64,000 nt of DNA from contig NZ_SORI01000013.1 of assembly GCF_004366815.1 (NCBI RefSeq), positions 23,274-87,273 on the forward strand, read 5' to 3'. Positions 53,047 through 61,277 of the stretch are shown here, piece by piece. The notes under the pieces are model-generated. The model saw nothing but the letters and a program-made list of their open reading frames with translations. It made no database searches and had not been told where the DNA came from. Both the position numbers and the translations under genes were made by a program. How positions within the stretch are numbered: the stretch's first letter is position 1; every line of letters starts with the position of its first letter. Source of the DNA: Aminivibrio pyruvatiphilus. GTDB taxonomy: Bacteria; Synergistota; Synergistia; Synergistales; Aminobacteriaceae.

Positions 53047-54924
53047 ATGAACCTTTCCCAGGTTTTCATATCAGTCATTATTCTCGTGACCATGTTTTTC
53101 TTTTTATGGGGAAAGTTCCGCCATGACGTGGTGGCTCTGGGAGCCCTTCTCGCCGGAGTCTTTTCCGGCCTCATACCGGGGGATGATGCCTTCGCGGGTT
53201 TTGGCCACCCCGCAGTGATTACCGTCATCGCCGTCCTTATCCTGAGCCGGGGACTTCAGACCACGGGAGCTGTGGATGTCCTCGCCAGGAAAATTCTTCC
53301 CGCTGAGGCGGGGCCGGGACTGAGCATTCTCGCCCTGACAGGGCTTGCCGCGCTGCTGTCGGGCTTCATGAACAACGTGGGAGCCCTTGCCCTTCTCATG
53401 CCTGCGGCTCTTCAGACCGCGGAGAAGCAGGAGCTTCCCCCCGGGAAAATCCTCATGCCCCTTGCTTTCGGATCCATCCTCGGCGGGACGGCCACCCTCA
53501 TCGGAACGCCGCCGAATCTTATCATTTCCGGCTTCCGTGACCGGGCAGGCCTCGGCGCATTTTCCATGTTCGACTTCACGCCCGTGGGGGCCGTCGTGGC
53601 GATCTTCGGTGTCCTCTTCGTGGGGCTCCTGGGATGGCGCCTTGTCCCGAAGCGGGAGCGCACGGAAGGGTCCGGCTTCGAGACGGGAGCCTATCTCAGC
53701 GAAGTCCGCATTCCTGAAGGCAGTTCTTCGGCAGGCAAACGGCTGAGAGAAGTGGAGGCCATGCTGGATGATGCCGACGCCCAGATCGTGGGCATGGTCC
53801 GGGGGGATGTCCACGTGGTGGCGCCGAAACCGGGATATGCTCTCAGGGAAGGGGACATCCTGGTGATCGAGGCGGATCCTGAATCGCTCGCTTCCGTCCT
53901 TTCGTCGGCCGGTCTCAGGCTCGAGGAGGATGTCAGCCCGGGAGAAGAGGAAAAGAAGGCAGAGGAGAGGCGGAGACAGAGTTTTGAGATGTACCGGTTC
54001 AGCCCGGAGCGGCCGGGGAGCGGGAACAAGGAGCGGGAGGAAGAAGGGGAAGAGCGGGAGGAGTCCGACGAAATGCTGGTCCGTGAACTCGTGGCCCTGC
54101 CCGGTTCGCCCCTGTCGGGCCTCTCGGCTACAGACCTTCGCCTCCGTACACGGTACGGCATCAACCTGCTGGCCCTGTCCCGCAAAGGCGCCCGGTCTGT
54201 GAACCGGCTCCGGACGACTGCAATCCGTCCGGGAGACGTGCTCCTGGTACAGGGGCCTCCCGAGGCGCTTTCCGCCTTTGCTTCCGAATACGACTGTCTT
54301 CCCCTCGCTTCGAGGGACATCAGGGTTCCCAAGAAAGGGGAAGCCCTTGCCGCTTCCCTCGTCATGGGAGCGTCCGTTCTTTTTGCAGCCTTAGGCATCC
54401 TTCCCGCCGCAGTCTCCTTCTCCGCGGGAGCTCTCGCCTTTGTCCTGCTCCGGATCGTACCCCTGGGGTCCGTGTATGCGGCTGTGGACTGGCCGGTGGT
54501 CGTCCTCCTGGGCGCCATGCTTCCCCTGGCGGGAGCCATGGCGGATACGGGAACCGCCGACCTTATTGCGAACTTCCTTCTCGCTTCGGTGGCCCGGGGG
54601 AACCCCGTGGTCGGGCTTGCGGCCATCCTCGCGGGAACCATGATCCTGACCGACTTCATGAACAACGCCGCAACGGCGGCAGTCATGGGCCCCATTGCGG
54701 TCAGCGCCGCGGCGGGCCTGGGCGTGAACCCCGACGCCTTCCTCATGGCGGTCGCAATCGGCGCTTCCTGTGCCTTCCTGACACCGATAGGACACCAGAA
54801 CAACACCCTCATCCTCGGGCCCGGAGGCTTTTCCTTCGGCGATTACTGGAAGATGGGACTGCCCACGGACCTGCTCGTCATCGCCGTTTCCGTTCCCATG
54901 CTCCTGCTGGTCTGGCCCCTGTAA
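53047..54924 (+). CDS. SLC13-family permease with two RCK_C domains
   Basis: 625 residues. Membrane segments fill about 1-205 and 435-625, with the two SLC13 hairpin motifs SGFMNNVGALALLMPA and TDFMNNAATAAVMGPI. Between them sit two TrkA-C/RCK_C regulatory domains (about 215-300 and 345-425), separated by an unusual highly charged linker of about 20 residues (EREEEGEEREESDE). Such proteins take up divalent anions (dicarboxylates or sulfate) with sodium; the RCK_C domains are thought to regulate by ligand binding. ATG 53047. Substrate not determinable. Confidence 0.92.
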   Translation: MNLSQVFISVIILVTMFFFLWGKFRHDVVALGALLAGVFSGLIPGDDAFAGFGHPAVITVIAVLILSRGLQTTGAVDVLARKILPAEAGPGLSILALTGLAALLSGFMNNVGALALLMPAALQTAEKQELPPGKILMPLAFGSILGGTATLIGTPPNLIISGFRDRAGLGAFSMFDFTPVGAVVAIFGVLFVGLLGWRLVPKRERTEGSGFETGAYLSEVRIPEGSSSAGKRLREVEAMLDDADAQIVGMVRGDVHVVAPKPGYALREGDILVIEADPESLASVLSSAGLRLEEDVSPGEEEKKAEERRRQSFEMYRFSPERPGSGNKEREEEGEEREESDEMLVRELVALPGSPLSGLSATDLRLRTRYGINLLALSRKGARSVNRLRTTAIRPGDVLLVQGPPEALSAFASEYDCLPLASRDIRVPKKGEALAASLVMGASVLFAALGILPAAVSFSAGALAFVLLRIVPLGSVYAAVDWPVVVLLGAMLPLAGAMADTGTADLIANFLLASVARGNPVVGLAAILAGTMILTDFMNNAATAAVMGPIAVSAAAGLGVNPDAFLMAVAIGASCAFLTPIGHQNNTLILGPGGFSFGDYWKMGLPTDLLVIAVSVPMLLLVWPL

Positions 54925-54958
54925 GACCGCGGATGTGCCGTTCATTCCAAAGACGGGG

Positions 54959-54980
54959 GGGGGAGGCGAAAGCCTCCCCC
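54959..54980. terminator. hairpin between convergent permease and glgC genes
   Basis: Arms GGGGGAGGC / GCCTCCCCC and loop GAAA, identical to 52908-52929. No T run on the plus strand; on the minus strand it is followed by CGTCTTT, so it can serve as a weak terminator for glgC. Confidence 0.7.
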
Positions 54981-54996
54981 GGATTATTAGCGGTTC

Positions 54997-56304
54997 TCAG
55001 CTGAAACTCGACCAGTCGAAGCCTTCCTTGGGGTTTTCGATGGATTTGCGGAGCTGCATCTTCGGCATGCCCACCACGATGATGCCCGATCCGGGGTCCA
55101 CGGTGTACCGTTCCCGGTCATGCTCCTCGTCGTACCCCATCACCGTGTTGGGGGGGATGATGTTGTGGCTGTCGATGATCACCCGCCGCAGCCTGCAGTT
55201 CTCGCCCACTACGACTCCTTCGCCGATGATGGATTCCTCCACCGAGGAGCCGGGCAGAATGACGCAGTTCCGGGAAAGGACCGATGATTCCACTGTGGAG
55301 CCGAGCACTCTGCTGCCTTCCGCCGAGAGGGTGCTCTGCACGTTGCAGGTGTAGCCTTTCACCGGGCAGACGTAGGACGGGGGATCGGCGTAGGAGACGG
55401 TCCGGATTGGCCACTGGGGATTGTAGAAGGTCATCTCCGAGTCGTGCTGCAGCAGGTCCATGTGGGCGTCCCAGTAGGCCCGGATGGTTCCCACGTCCTT
55501 CCAGTAGGGCTTGTCCTCCCTCCAGAAAGACTTTTCCTTTCCAGGAAGAACGTTTGTGGAGAAGTCATAGGCAAAGACCCTGGATGTCCCGACAAGCTTC
55601 GGGATGATGTCCCTTCCGAAGTCGTGGCTCGTGGGCAGCTTGGCGTCCTCTATGAGGGATTCCTCGAGGATCTCCCGTTCGAAGATGTAGTTGCCCATGG
55701 AAACATAGGTGAAGCCCGGGTTGCCCGGGATCTCCGGCGGGTTCTCCGGTTTTTCAACGAATCCCACGATCCGTCCGGTCTCGTCGGTGTCGATGCATCC
55801 GAAGGCTGATGCTTCCGATGTTGGAACCACGTTGGCCGCCACGGTGATGTCGGCTCCCCTGTTGATGTGGTAGGCCAGCATCTGGTCCACGTCCATCTTG
55901 TAAATGTGGTCCGCCGCGAAGATGGCCACCCGGTCGGCATCATAGAGAGTCACCAGGTGGAGGTTCTGGTAGACGGCGTCCGCCGTTCCCTGGAACCAGT
56001 GTTCTCCCCTCCACATCTGGGCGGGAACGAGGGTGATGAAGAAATCGCGGCCCCGGAGGGCGCCGCCGAACTGCCAGCCCCGTTCGATATGTTCGTTCAG
56101 GGACTGGCTTTTGAACTGGACGAGAACATAAATAGAAAAAATGCCGCTGTTGACAAGGTTGGAGAGCGCAAAATCAACGATCCTGTATTTCGCCGCGAAA
56201 TGGACCGCGGGCTTCGCCCTGTACTTGGTCAGAGGCATGAGCCTTTCGCCTTTGCCTCCCGCCAGGACGATGCCCAGTGTGCGGCCGTACTTGCCTACCT
56301 GCAT
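54997..56304 (-). CDS. glgC: glucose-1-phosphate adenylyltransferase
   Basis: 435 residues. Makes ADP-glucose, the committed step of glycogen synthesis. N-terminal nucleotidyltransferase with GIVLAGGKGERLMPLTKYRAKPAVHF and IFAADHIYKMD, VEKPENPP, then a left-handed beta-helix (about 300-420: LPGSSVEESIIGEGVVVGENCRLRRVIID). The arginine-containing N-terminal allosteric region is present. Last gene of the glycogen operon on the minus strand, 70 bases after glgA. Confidence 0.97.
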   Translation of the reverse strand: MQVGKYGRTLGIVLAGGKGERLMPLTKYRAKPAVHFAAKYRIVDFALSNLVNSGIFSIYVLVQFKSQSLNEHIERGWQFGGALRGRDFFITLVPAQMWRGEHWFQGTADAVYQNLHLVTLYDADRVAIFAADHIYKMDVDQMLAYHINRGADITVAANVVPTSEASAFGCIDTDETGRIVGFVEKPENPPEIPGNPGFTYVSMGNYIFEREILEESLIEDAKLPTSHDFGRDIIPKLVGTSRVFAYDFSTNVLPGKEKSFWREDKPYWKDVGTIRAYWDAHMDLLQHDSEMTFYNPQWPIRTVSYADPPSYVCPVKGYTCNVQSTLSAEGSRVLGSTVESSVLSRNCVILPGSSVEESIIGEGVVVGENCRLRRVIIDSHNIIPPNTVMGYDEEHDRERYTVDPGSGIIVVGMPKMQLRKSIENPKEGFDWSSFS

Positions 56305-56374
56305 GGAGCATACCCCCTTCGGCTGTTGTGGGATTCTCGGTTCGGAGATTCTTTTCTTCCGCGCCGGGCTTCCG

Positions 56375-57838
56375 TCACGAAAGAAGGGATTCGTACAGTT
56401 TCCGGTAGAGGGGAGCGGAGCGGCTCCAGGAAAAGTCGGCGTTCATTCCCCTCAGGACCAGCTTTTTCATCGCCCCGTCGTCCCGGTAAACCTCAAGGGC
56501 CCTGGAAAGGGCTTCCTGGAGGTCCTCTGGAGTGTAGCCGGAGAAGAGGAAGCCGTTCCCCTCCGGAGTGCCGTGTTCAAAAACGGTGTCCCCCAGGCCG
56601 CCCACGGCCCGGACAATGGGTACCGTGCCGTACCGGAGGGAGATGAGCTGGGACAGGCCGCAGGGTTCAAAACGGGACGGCATGAGAAAAAAGTCTCCTC
56701 CACCGTAGACGAGATGGGCGAGGGGTTCGTCATACCCCCTGAAGGCGAACACCGAATCGGGAAAACGGGCGGCCGCATCCGCGGCGGCGGCTTCATATTC
56801 CGGCTGGCCCGTGCCGACGAGAAAGAGGCGGCAGTTCATTCCGGCAAGCTTATCCAGGAGAGGCAGAAGGATGGAAAAGCCCTTCTGTTCCACCATTCTT
56901 CCCACGGAAACCAGCAGGGGGCGTCCGTCGTCCTTCCAGTCCGCCCTTTCGAGAAGCTTTTTTTTGCAGGCGGCTTTCCCCGACAGGTCAGCGGGGGAAT
57001 ACCGTTCCGGAAGGAGGGGATCCGTCCGGGGGTCCCAGTACCGGTCGTCAAGACCGTTCAGTATTCCGGTGACCTTGCCGGAAAGGCTCTTCAGCAGCCC
57101 TCCCAGCCCCTCTCCGCCGGCTTCAGTCCGTATTTCCTCCGCATAGCCGGGACTGACCGTGGTAATGGCATCGCAGGCCACCAGGGCGCCTTTCATCAGG
57201 TTCGCCATGCCGAAGTATTCCATCCCTTCCACCCGGGCCGCTTCGTTCCGTATGCCCCAGTCTCCCAGGGATTCAAGGGGAAGAAGCCCCTGGTGGGCCA
57301 GGTTGTGGATGGTGAAGACGGTTTTGCAGGCATCACCGGAAGCTCCGAAGTGAATATGCCACTTCAGGGCCGCCGGAAGGGGAGCCGTCCCCCAGTCGTG
57401 ACAGTGAACGATATCCGGATGCCACAGCGTCGCCGCGGGAAGGTCCAGGGCGGCGAGGGAGAGAAAAAGAAAGGGGAAGACCGTTTCGGGAGTAAGGTCC
57501 GCCGGATAGACGGATTTTCCGAAAAGCGACGGTTCTTCCAGCAGATAGGCCACCATGCCGGAACCAGAGCATTTCCAGACCGTTCCCCGGTGAATCTTCC
57601 ACCGGATGACCGCCTCCGCCTTCCGGGAGAGTTTCGTGAGGGAAAAGCCCAGTTCTCTCGCCCTGTCGAGCACGCCCTCCCAGGCCGGGGTGAGCAGGCG
57701 GCAGTCAATCCCGCTCTCCCTCAGCGCTGCCGGAAGGGACCCGGCCACGTCGCCGAGACCTCCCACCTTGCTGAACGGCACCGCTTCCGGGCTGACGTGA
57801 AGAACCTTCGGTTTTCCGGCACCCTGCCCGGCGCTCAT
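56375..57838 (-). CDS. glgA: glycogen synthase (ADP-glucose type)
   Basis: 487-residue GT5 glycosyltransferase. ADP-glucose motif FSKVGGLGDVAGSLP (about 21-35), HDWGTAPLP, GILNGLDDRYWDP, and the C-terminal catalytic block PSRFEPCGLSQLISLRYGTVPIVRAVGGLGDTV. ATG 57838 follows GTGAGG and lies five bases after the phosphorylase stop; longer in-frame starts overlap that gene. Confidence 0.97.
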   Translation of the reverse strand: MSAGQGAGKPKVLHVSPEAVPFSKVGGLGDVAGSLPAALRESGIDCRLLTPAWEGVLDRARELGFSLTKLSRKAEAVIRWKIHRGTVWKCSGSGMVAYLLEEPSLFGKSVYPADLTPETVFPFLFLSLAALDLPAATLWHPDIVHCHDWGTAPLPAALKWHIHFGASGDACKTVFTIHNLAHQGLLPLESLGDWGIRNEAARVEGMEYFGMANLMKGALVACDAITTVSPGYAEEIRTEAGGEGLGGLLKSLSGKVTGILNGLDDRYWDPRTDPLLPERYSPADLSGKAACKKKLLERADWKDDGRPLLVSVGRMVEQKGFSILLPLLDKLAGMNCRLFLVGTGQPEYEAAAADAAARFPDSVFAFRGYDEPLAHLVYGGGDFFLMPSRFEPCGLSQLISLRYGTVPIVRAVGGLGDTVFEHGTPEGNGFLFSGYTPEDLQEALSRALEVYRDDGAMKKLVLRGMNADFSWSRSAPLYRKLYESLLS

Positions 57839-57843
57839 GAGCC

Positions 57844-59580
57844 TCACATCCCCCGGAAACTGATGTTGTACGCCTTTTCGCAGTACTCCCGCACAACCCT
57901 GTGGGTGTTGAAAAAGCTGCCGTTGAGAGCGATGGTCCGCTGCATCATCCAGATCCATTTTTCCCGGTTGTTGTAGTATGTGGGGATTATTTTCTTCTCA
58001 AGCTTGTCGTAAAGGTCGATGGCATCGAGAGATTCATCGTAGTGCATCATGTCCGACTCGCTGGGTTCGGGGCCCACGGACCAGCCCGTCACGTCCTCTA
58101 GCCATCCTTCGATCCACCATCCGTCGAGGACCGAGAAGTTCATCACGCCGTTCAGGGTGCACTTCATGCCGCTTGTTCCCGAGGCTTCCCTGGGACGGAG
58201 AGGGGTATTCAGCCACAGGTCCACTCCCTGGGTGATGAGGGCCCCCTTGTCCATGTCGTAGTTCTCCAGGAAGACGATGGGGATCATTTCGTCCACCTTC
58301 TGGGACGCGGTGAGCAGTCTCTGGAGGACGGACTTTCCTCCGTCGTCCCTTGGGTGGGCCTTGCCGGCGAAAACGAGCTGGATTTTCCCCGCACCCACCT
58401 CCATGAGCCGCCTGATATTGGAAAGCAGCAGGTCGGCCCTCTTGTACTGGGCCGCTCTCCGTGCAAAGCCTATGGTGAGCACGTCGGGGTCGAGCTGGCG
58501 GCCGGTCTGCTCCATGACGCCCGCCAGGAGGCGCATCTTGGATGCCTGGTGTGCGGTCCAGATATCCTCGGGAGGAATCTTCACGGCCTGGACGAGCCTT
58601 CCGGGGTCCCGTTCCCATCCGGGGATATGGGCGTTGAAGAGCCGCCTCATGCCGCTGCTGACCCACGTCCCGGGATGGACGCCGTTGGTCACCCAGTCGA
58701 TTTCCGGCATATTGAACATGTTCCGGCTCACTTCGGCGTGCTTCTTGGATACGGCGTTCACGTACCGGCTGAAGCGTATGCCCAGTTCGGTCATGGAAAC
58801 GCCGTCGGCGTTGGGAAGCATCCGCTTCAGGTTGGAAAGGGCCTCCTGGGAGATGACCTTGTCCACCAGGTCGAAGCGGAAGAAATCATGGCCGGCGGGA
58901 ACCGGGGTGTGGGTGGTAAAGATCACCTGGTCCCGGATCTTCTCGAGGTCGTAGTACCCCTGCTCTCTCATGAGCTCCAGGGTGAGGAACCCCGCATGGC
59001 CCTCGTTCATGTGGAACGTCTCGATGTTCTTGTAGCCCAGGTCCCGGAGCATGCGCAGACCCCCCACCCCCAGGACCATCTCCTGGCAGAGCCGATAGAG
59101 CTGGTCTCCGCCGTACAGGTGCCAGGTGAGCTTCCGGTCGTCGGGGTGGTTGTTGTCGAAGTCCGTGTCCAGAAAGTAGACCGGGAGAGGGTAACCCGTG
59201 GCTCCTATGATCTCGTACTGCCACACCCGCACGTGGACTTCCCGGTTCTGCAGGGTCAGGGAGACCTGGTTCGGAAGAAGGGTCAGCTCCTGGACCGGCT
59301 GCCAGAGCACCGGTTTTTCCGTCTGCCATCCGTCGGTATTGAAGGATTGTACGAAATATCCCTTCCGGTAGAGAAGGGTGAGCCCCACCATGGGGACGCC
59401 CAGATCCGCCGCACTCTTCAGGATGTCGCCTGCCAGGATGCCCAGGCCTCCCGAGTATGTGGGAAGAGATTCTTTTATTCCTATTTCCATGGAAAGGTAG
59501 GCCACCGGCCGAAATGCGGGGTCGCTTTCCATGAGTTTCCGTATGGAGCTGCCCAGTTCTCTCTGATGCATGGATGTCAT
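57844..59580 (-). CDS. glgP: alpha-glucan (glycogen) phosphorylase, short form
   Basis: 578 residues, much shorter than E. coli GlgP (about 815) and more like the compact thermophile-type phosphorylases. N-terminal AYLSMEIGIKESLPTYSGGLGILAGD, NEGHAGFLTLEL, TTHTPVPAGHDFF, and the PLP-lysine region EASGTSGMKCTLNGVMNFS. Releases glucose 1-phosphate from glycogen or maltodextrin. Start ATG 59580 with GGGGAGGA upstream; ATG 59571 is an alternative. Followed at five bases by glgA, so synthesis and breakdown are co-transcribed. Confidence 0.95.
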   Translation of the reverse strand: MTSMHQRELGSSIRKLMESDPAFRPVAYLSMEIGIKESLPTYSGGLGILAGDILKSAADLGVPMVGLTLLYRKGYFVQSFNTDGWQTEKPVLWQPVQELTLLPNQVSLTLQNREVHVRVWQYEIIGATGYPLPVYFLDTDFDNNHPDDRKLTWHLYGGDQLYRLCQEMVLGVGGLRMLRDLGYKNIETFHMNEGHAGFLTLELMREQGYYDLEKIRDQVIFTTHTPVPAGHDFFRFDLVDKVISQEALSNLKRMLPNADGVSMTELGIRFSRYVNAVSKKHAEVSRNMFNMPEIDWVTNGVHPGTWVSSGMRRLFNAHIPGWERDPGRLVQAVKIPPEDIWTAHQASKMRLLAGVMEQTGRQLDPDVLTIGFARRAAQYKRADLLLSNIRRLMEVGAGKIQLVFAGKAHPRDDGGKSVLQRLLTASQKVDEMIPIVFLENYDMDKGALITQGVDLWLNTPLRPREASGTSGMKCTLNGVMNFSVLDGWWIEGWLEDVTGWSVGPEPSESDMMHYDESLDAIDLYDKLEKKIIPTYYNNREKWIWMMQRTIALNGSFFNTHRVVREYCEKAYNISFRGM

Positions 59581-59654
59581 GATGAGAATGATTCCTCCCC
59601 TCTCTTTACTGTTTCAATATTACCAGAAAGTTTCCCCTTCTTGGAGAGGGAGAG

Positions 59655-61148
59655 CTATTTTCTTCCGTAGATGGCCGCAAGGTTCGCCATCCTCCCGGAG
59701 AGCTCCCCGGAGAGGTGTTCCTGCCGGGCCTTCCATTCCCAGTTCCCCGAAGGAACCGACGGCGTGTTCATTCTTCCTTCGGAACCGAGGCCCAGGTAGT
59801 CCTGGAGCGGTACCACCGCCCGTTCCGCCACGGAGGAAAGGACGAGCCGGATGACCGCGTCCGCGGCGCTCTCTCCGTCCGCGGAACGGCCGGTGTACTT
59901 CCGGAATGTCCGGCGTTCGTCCTCGGAGGCGTCTTCGGAATACCATCCTTCGATGGTATTGTTGTCGTGGGTTCCCGTGTAGGCCGTCAATTCCCGCCGG
60001 TAGTTGTGGGGGATATGGGGGTTGTCCCTCATTCCGCCGCCGAAGGCGAAAAGGGCCACCGCCATGCCGGGAAAACCCATGGACTCCATGGCTTCCGTGA
60101 CGTCGGGGGTGATGACCCCCAGGTTTTCCGCCAGGAAGGGCGGGGAAGGAAGTTCCTTCCTTACCGCATTGAAAAAGTCCGCCGAGGGGACCGGCCTCCA
60201 GGTTCCCCTCTCGGCGGTTTTGTCTCCGAAAGGGATGGCCCAGTAGGCGAGAAGGCCCCTGAAATGGTCGATTCTCACCGTATCGAACAGGGAGAGGGAA
60301 TGACGGAGTCTCCGGATCCACCAGGAGAAACCGTTCTTTTTCAGCGTGTCCCAGTTGTAGAGGGGGTTGCCCCAGAGCTGCCCCGTTTCGCTGAAATAAT
60401 CGGGCGGCACTCCCGCCACTTCCGTGGGCAGAAGATCCCCGCCCAGGCAGAAAAAGGACTGGCGGGACCATACGTCGGCGCTGTCGTAGTTCACGTAGAT
60501 GGGAAGATCGCCGATAAGCTCCACCCCTGCCTCCCGGCATTTCGCCCTGAGGCTCTTCATCTGGGAGAAGAAAATGTACTGGACGAACCGCAGATAATCC
60601 AGCTCCCCCCGGAGATCCCCGGCGGCTTCCCGCAGGGCCGTTTCGTCCCTTCCCCGGATCTTTTCCGGCCAGCCGTTCCAGGGAGTACCTTTGTAGATTC
60701 CCTTGAGGGCAGTAAAGAGAACGTAGTCTTCGAGCCAGTGCTCCTGTTCCCTGAGGAAGGCCCCGTATTCCTCGCCGGGGGAAAAACGGGAAAAAGCGAT
60801 CCGGAGGATTTCCTCCCTGAACGCCCTTGCCGGGCCGTAGTCTATGCGGTCTTCCGGAAAGGCTGGATGGCCGGAGAGTTCGTCCCGGAGGAGCAGACCC
60901 CTTGTGACAAGATCATCCGGGGATATGCACAGGGGGGTGCCCGCGAAAGCCGACGGTGAGCTGTACGGTGAATTGCCGAGGGCACCGTCCGTCACGGTGA
61001 GGGGAAGAACCTGCCAGATGGTCTGACCGGAACGGGAAAGGAAATCAACGAAATCATGGGCCGGCTTTCCCAGGTCTCCCGCTCCGAAACCGCCGGGAAG
61101 GGACGGAACGGGCAGAAGGATGCCGCATGCTCTGTTCAGTAAAAACAC
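59655..61148 (-). CDS. malQ: 4-alpha-glucanotransferase (amylomaltase)
   Basis: 497-residue GH77 enzyme. Signatures: GILLPVPSLPGGFGAGDLG, WQVLPLTVTDGALGNSPYSSPSAFAG, DLPIYVNYDSADVW, the nucleophile D in VRIDHFRGL, AENLGVITPDV and GTHDNNTIEGW. Rearranges maltodextrins. GTG 61148 overlaps the GGAGG; a CTG at 61139, eight bases after GGAGG, fits the usual N-terminus better. First gene of the malQ-glgP-glgA-glgC operon. Confidence 0.95.
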   Translation of the reverse strand: MFLLNRACGILLPVPSLPGGFGAGDLGKPAHDFVDFLSRSGQTIWQVLPLTVTDGALGNSPYSSPSAFAGTPLCISPDDLVTRGLLLRDELSGHPAFPEDRIDYGPARAFREEILRIAFSRFSPGEEYGAFLREQEHWLEDYVLFTALKGIYKGTPWNGWPEKIRGRDETALREAAGDLRGELDYLRFVQYIFFSQMKSLRAKCREAGVELIGDLPIYVNYDSADVWSRQSFFCLGGDLLPTEVAGVPPDYFSETGQLWGNPLYNWDTLKKNGFSWWIRRLRHSLSLFDTVRIDHFRGLLAYWAIPFGDKTAERGTWRPVPSADFFNAVRKELPSPPFLAENLGVITPDVTEAMESMGFPGMAVALFAFGGGMRDNPHIPHNYRRELTAYTGTHDNNTIEGWYSEDASEDERRTFRKYTGRSADGESAADAVIRLVLSSVAERAVVPLQDYLGLGSEGRMNTPSVPSGNWEWKARQEHLSGELSGRMANLAAIYGRK

Positions 61149-61238
61149 CTCCGTATGTAGTGGCCGCTGTCAGTGCCATTCTACACCAGGAAGGGGGGAT
61201 CTTCGCCGTTCCCGGCCGGGAGGGAGGCGATCGTGATA

Positions 61239-61244
61239 TATAAT
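61239..61244 (+). promoter_or_regulatory. -10 element of the GH57 gene
   Basis: TATAAT inside GATATATAAT, 33 bases before the start codon; no convincing -35. Confidence 0.4.
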
Positions 61245-61277
61245 TGACAGGAAACGCAATGGGAGAGGAGTGTCCCG

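Noticed and set aside
56141..57976. 611-codon plus-strand frame over glgA and glgC
   Set aside because: Antisense to two recognisable glycogen genes.
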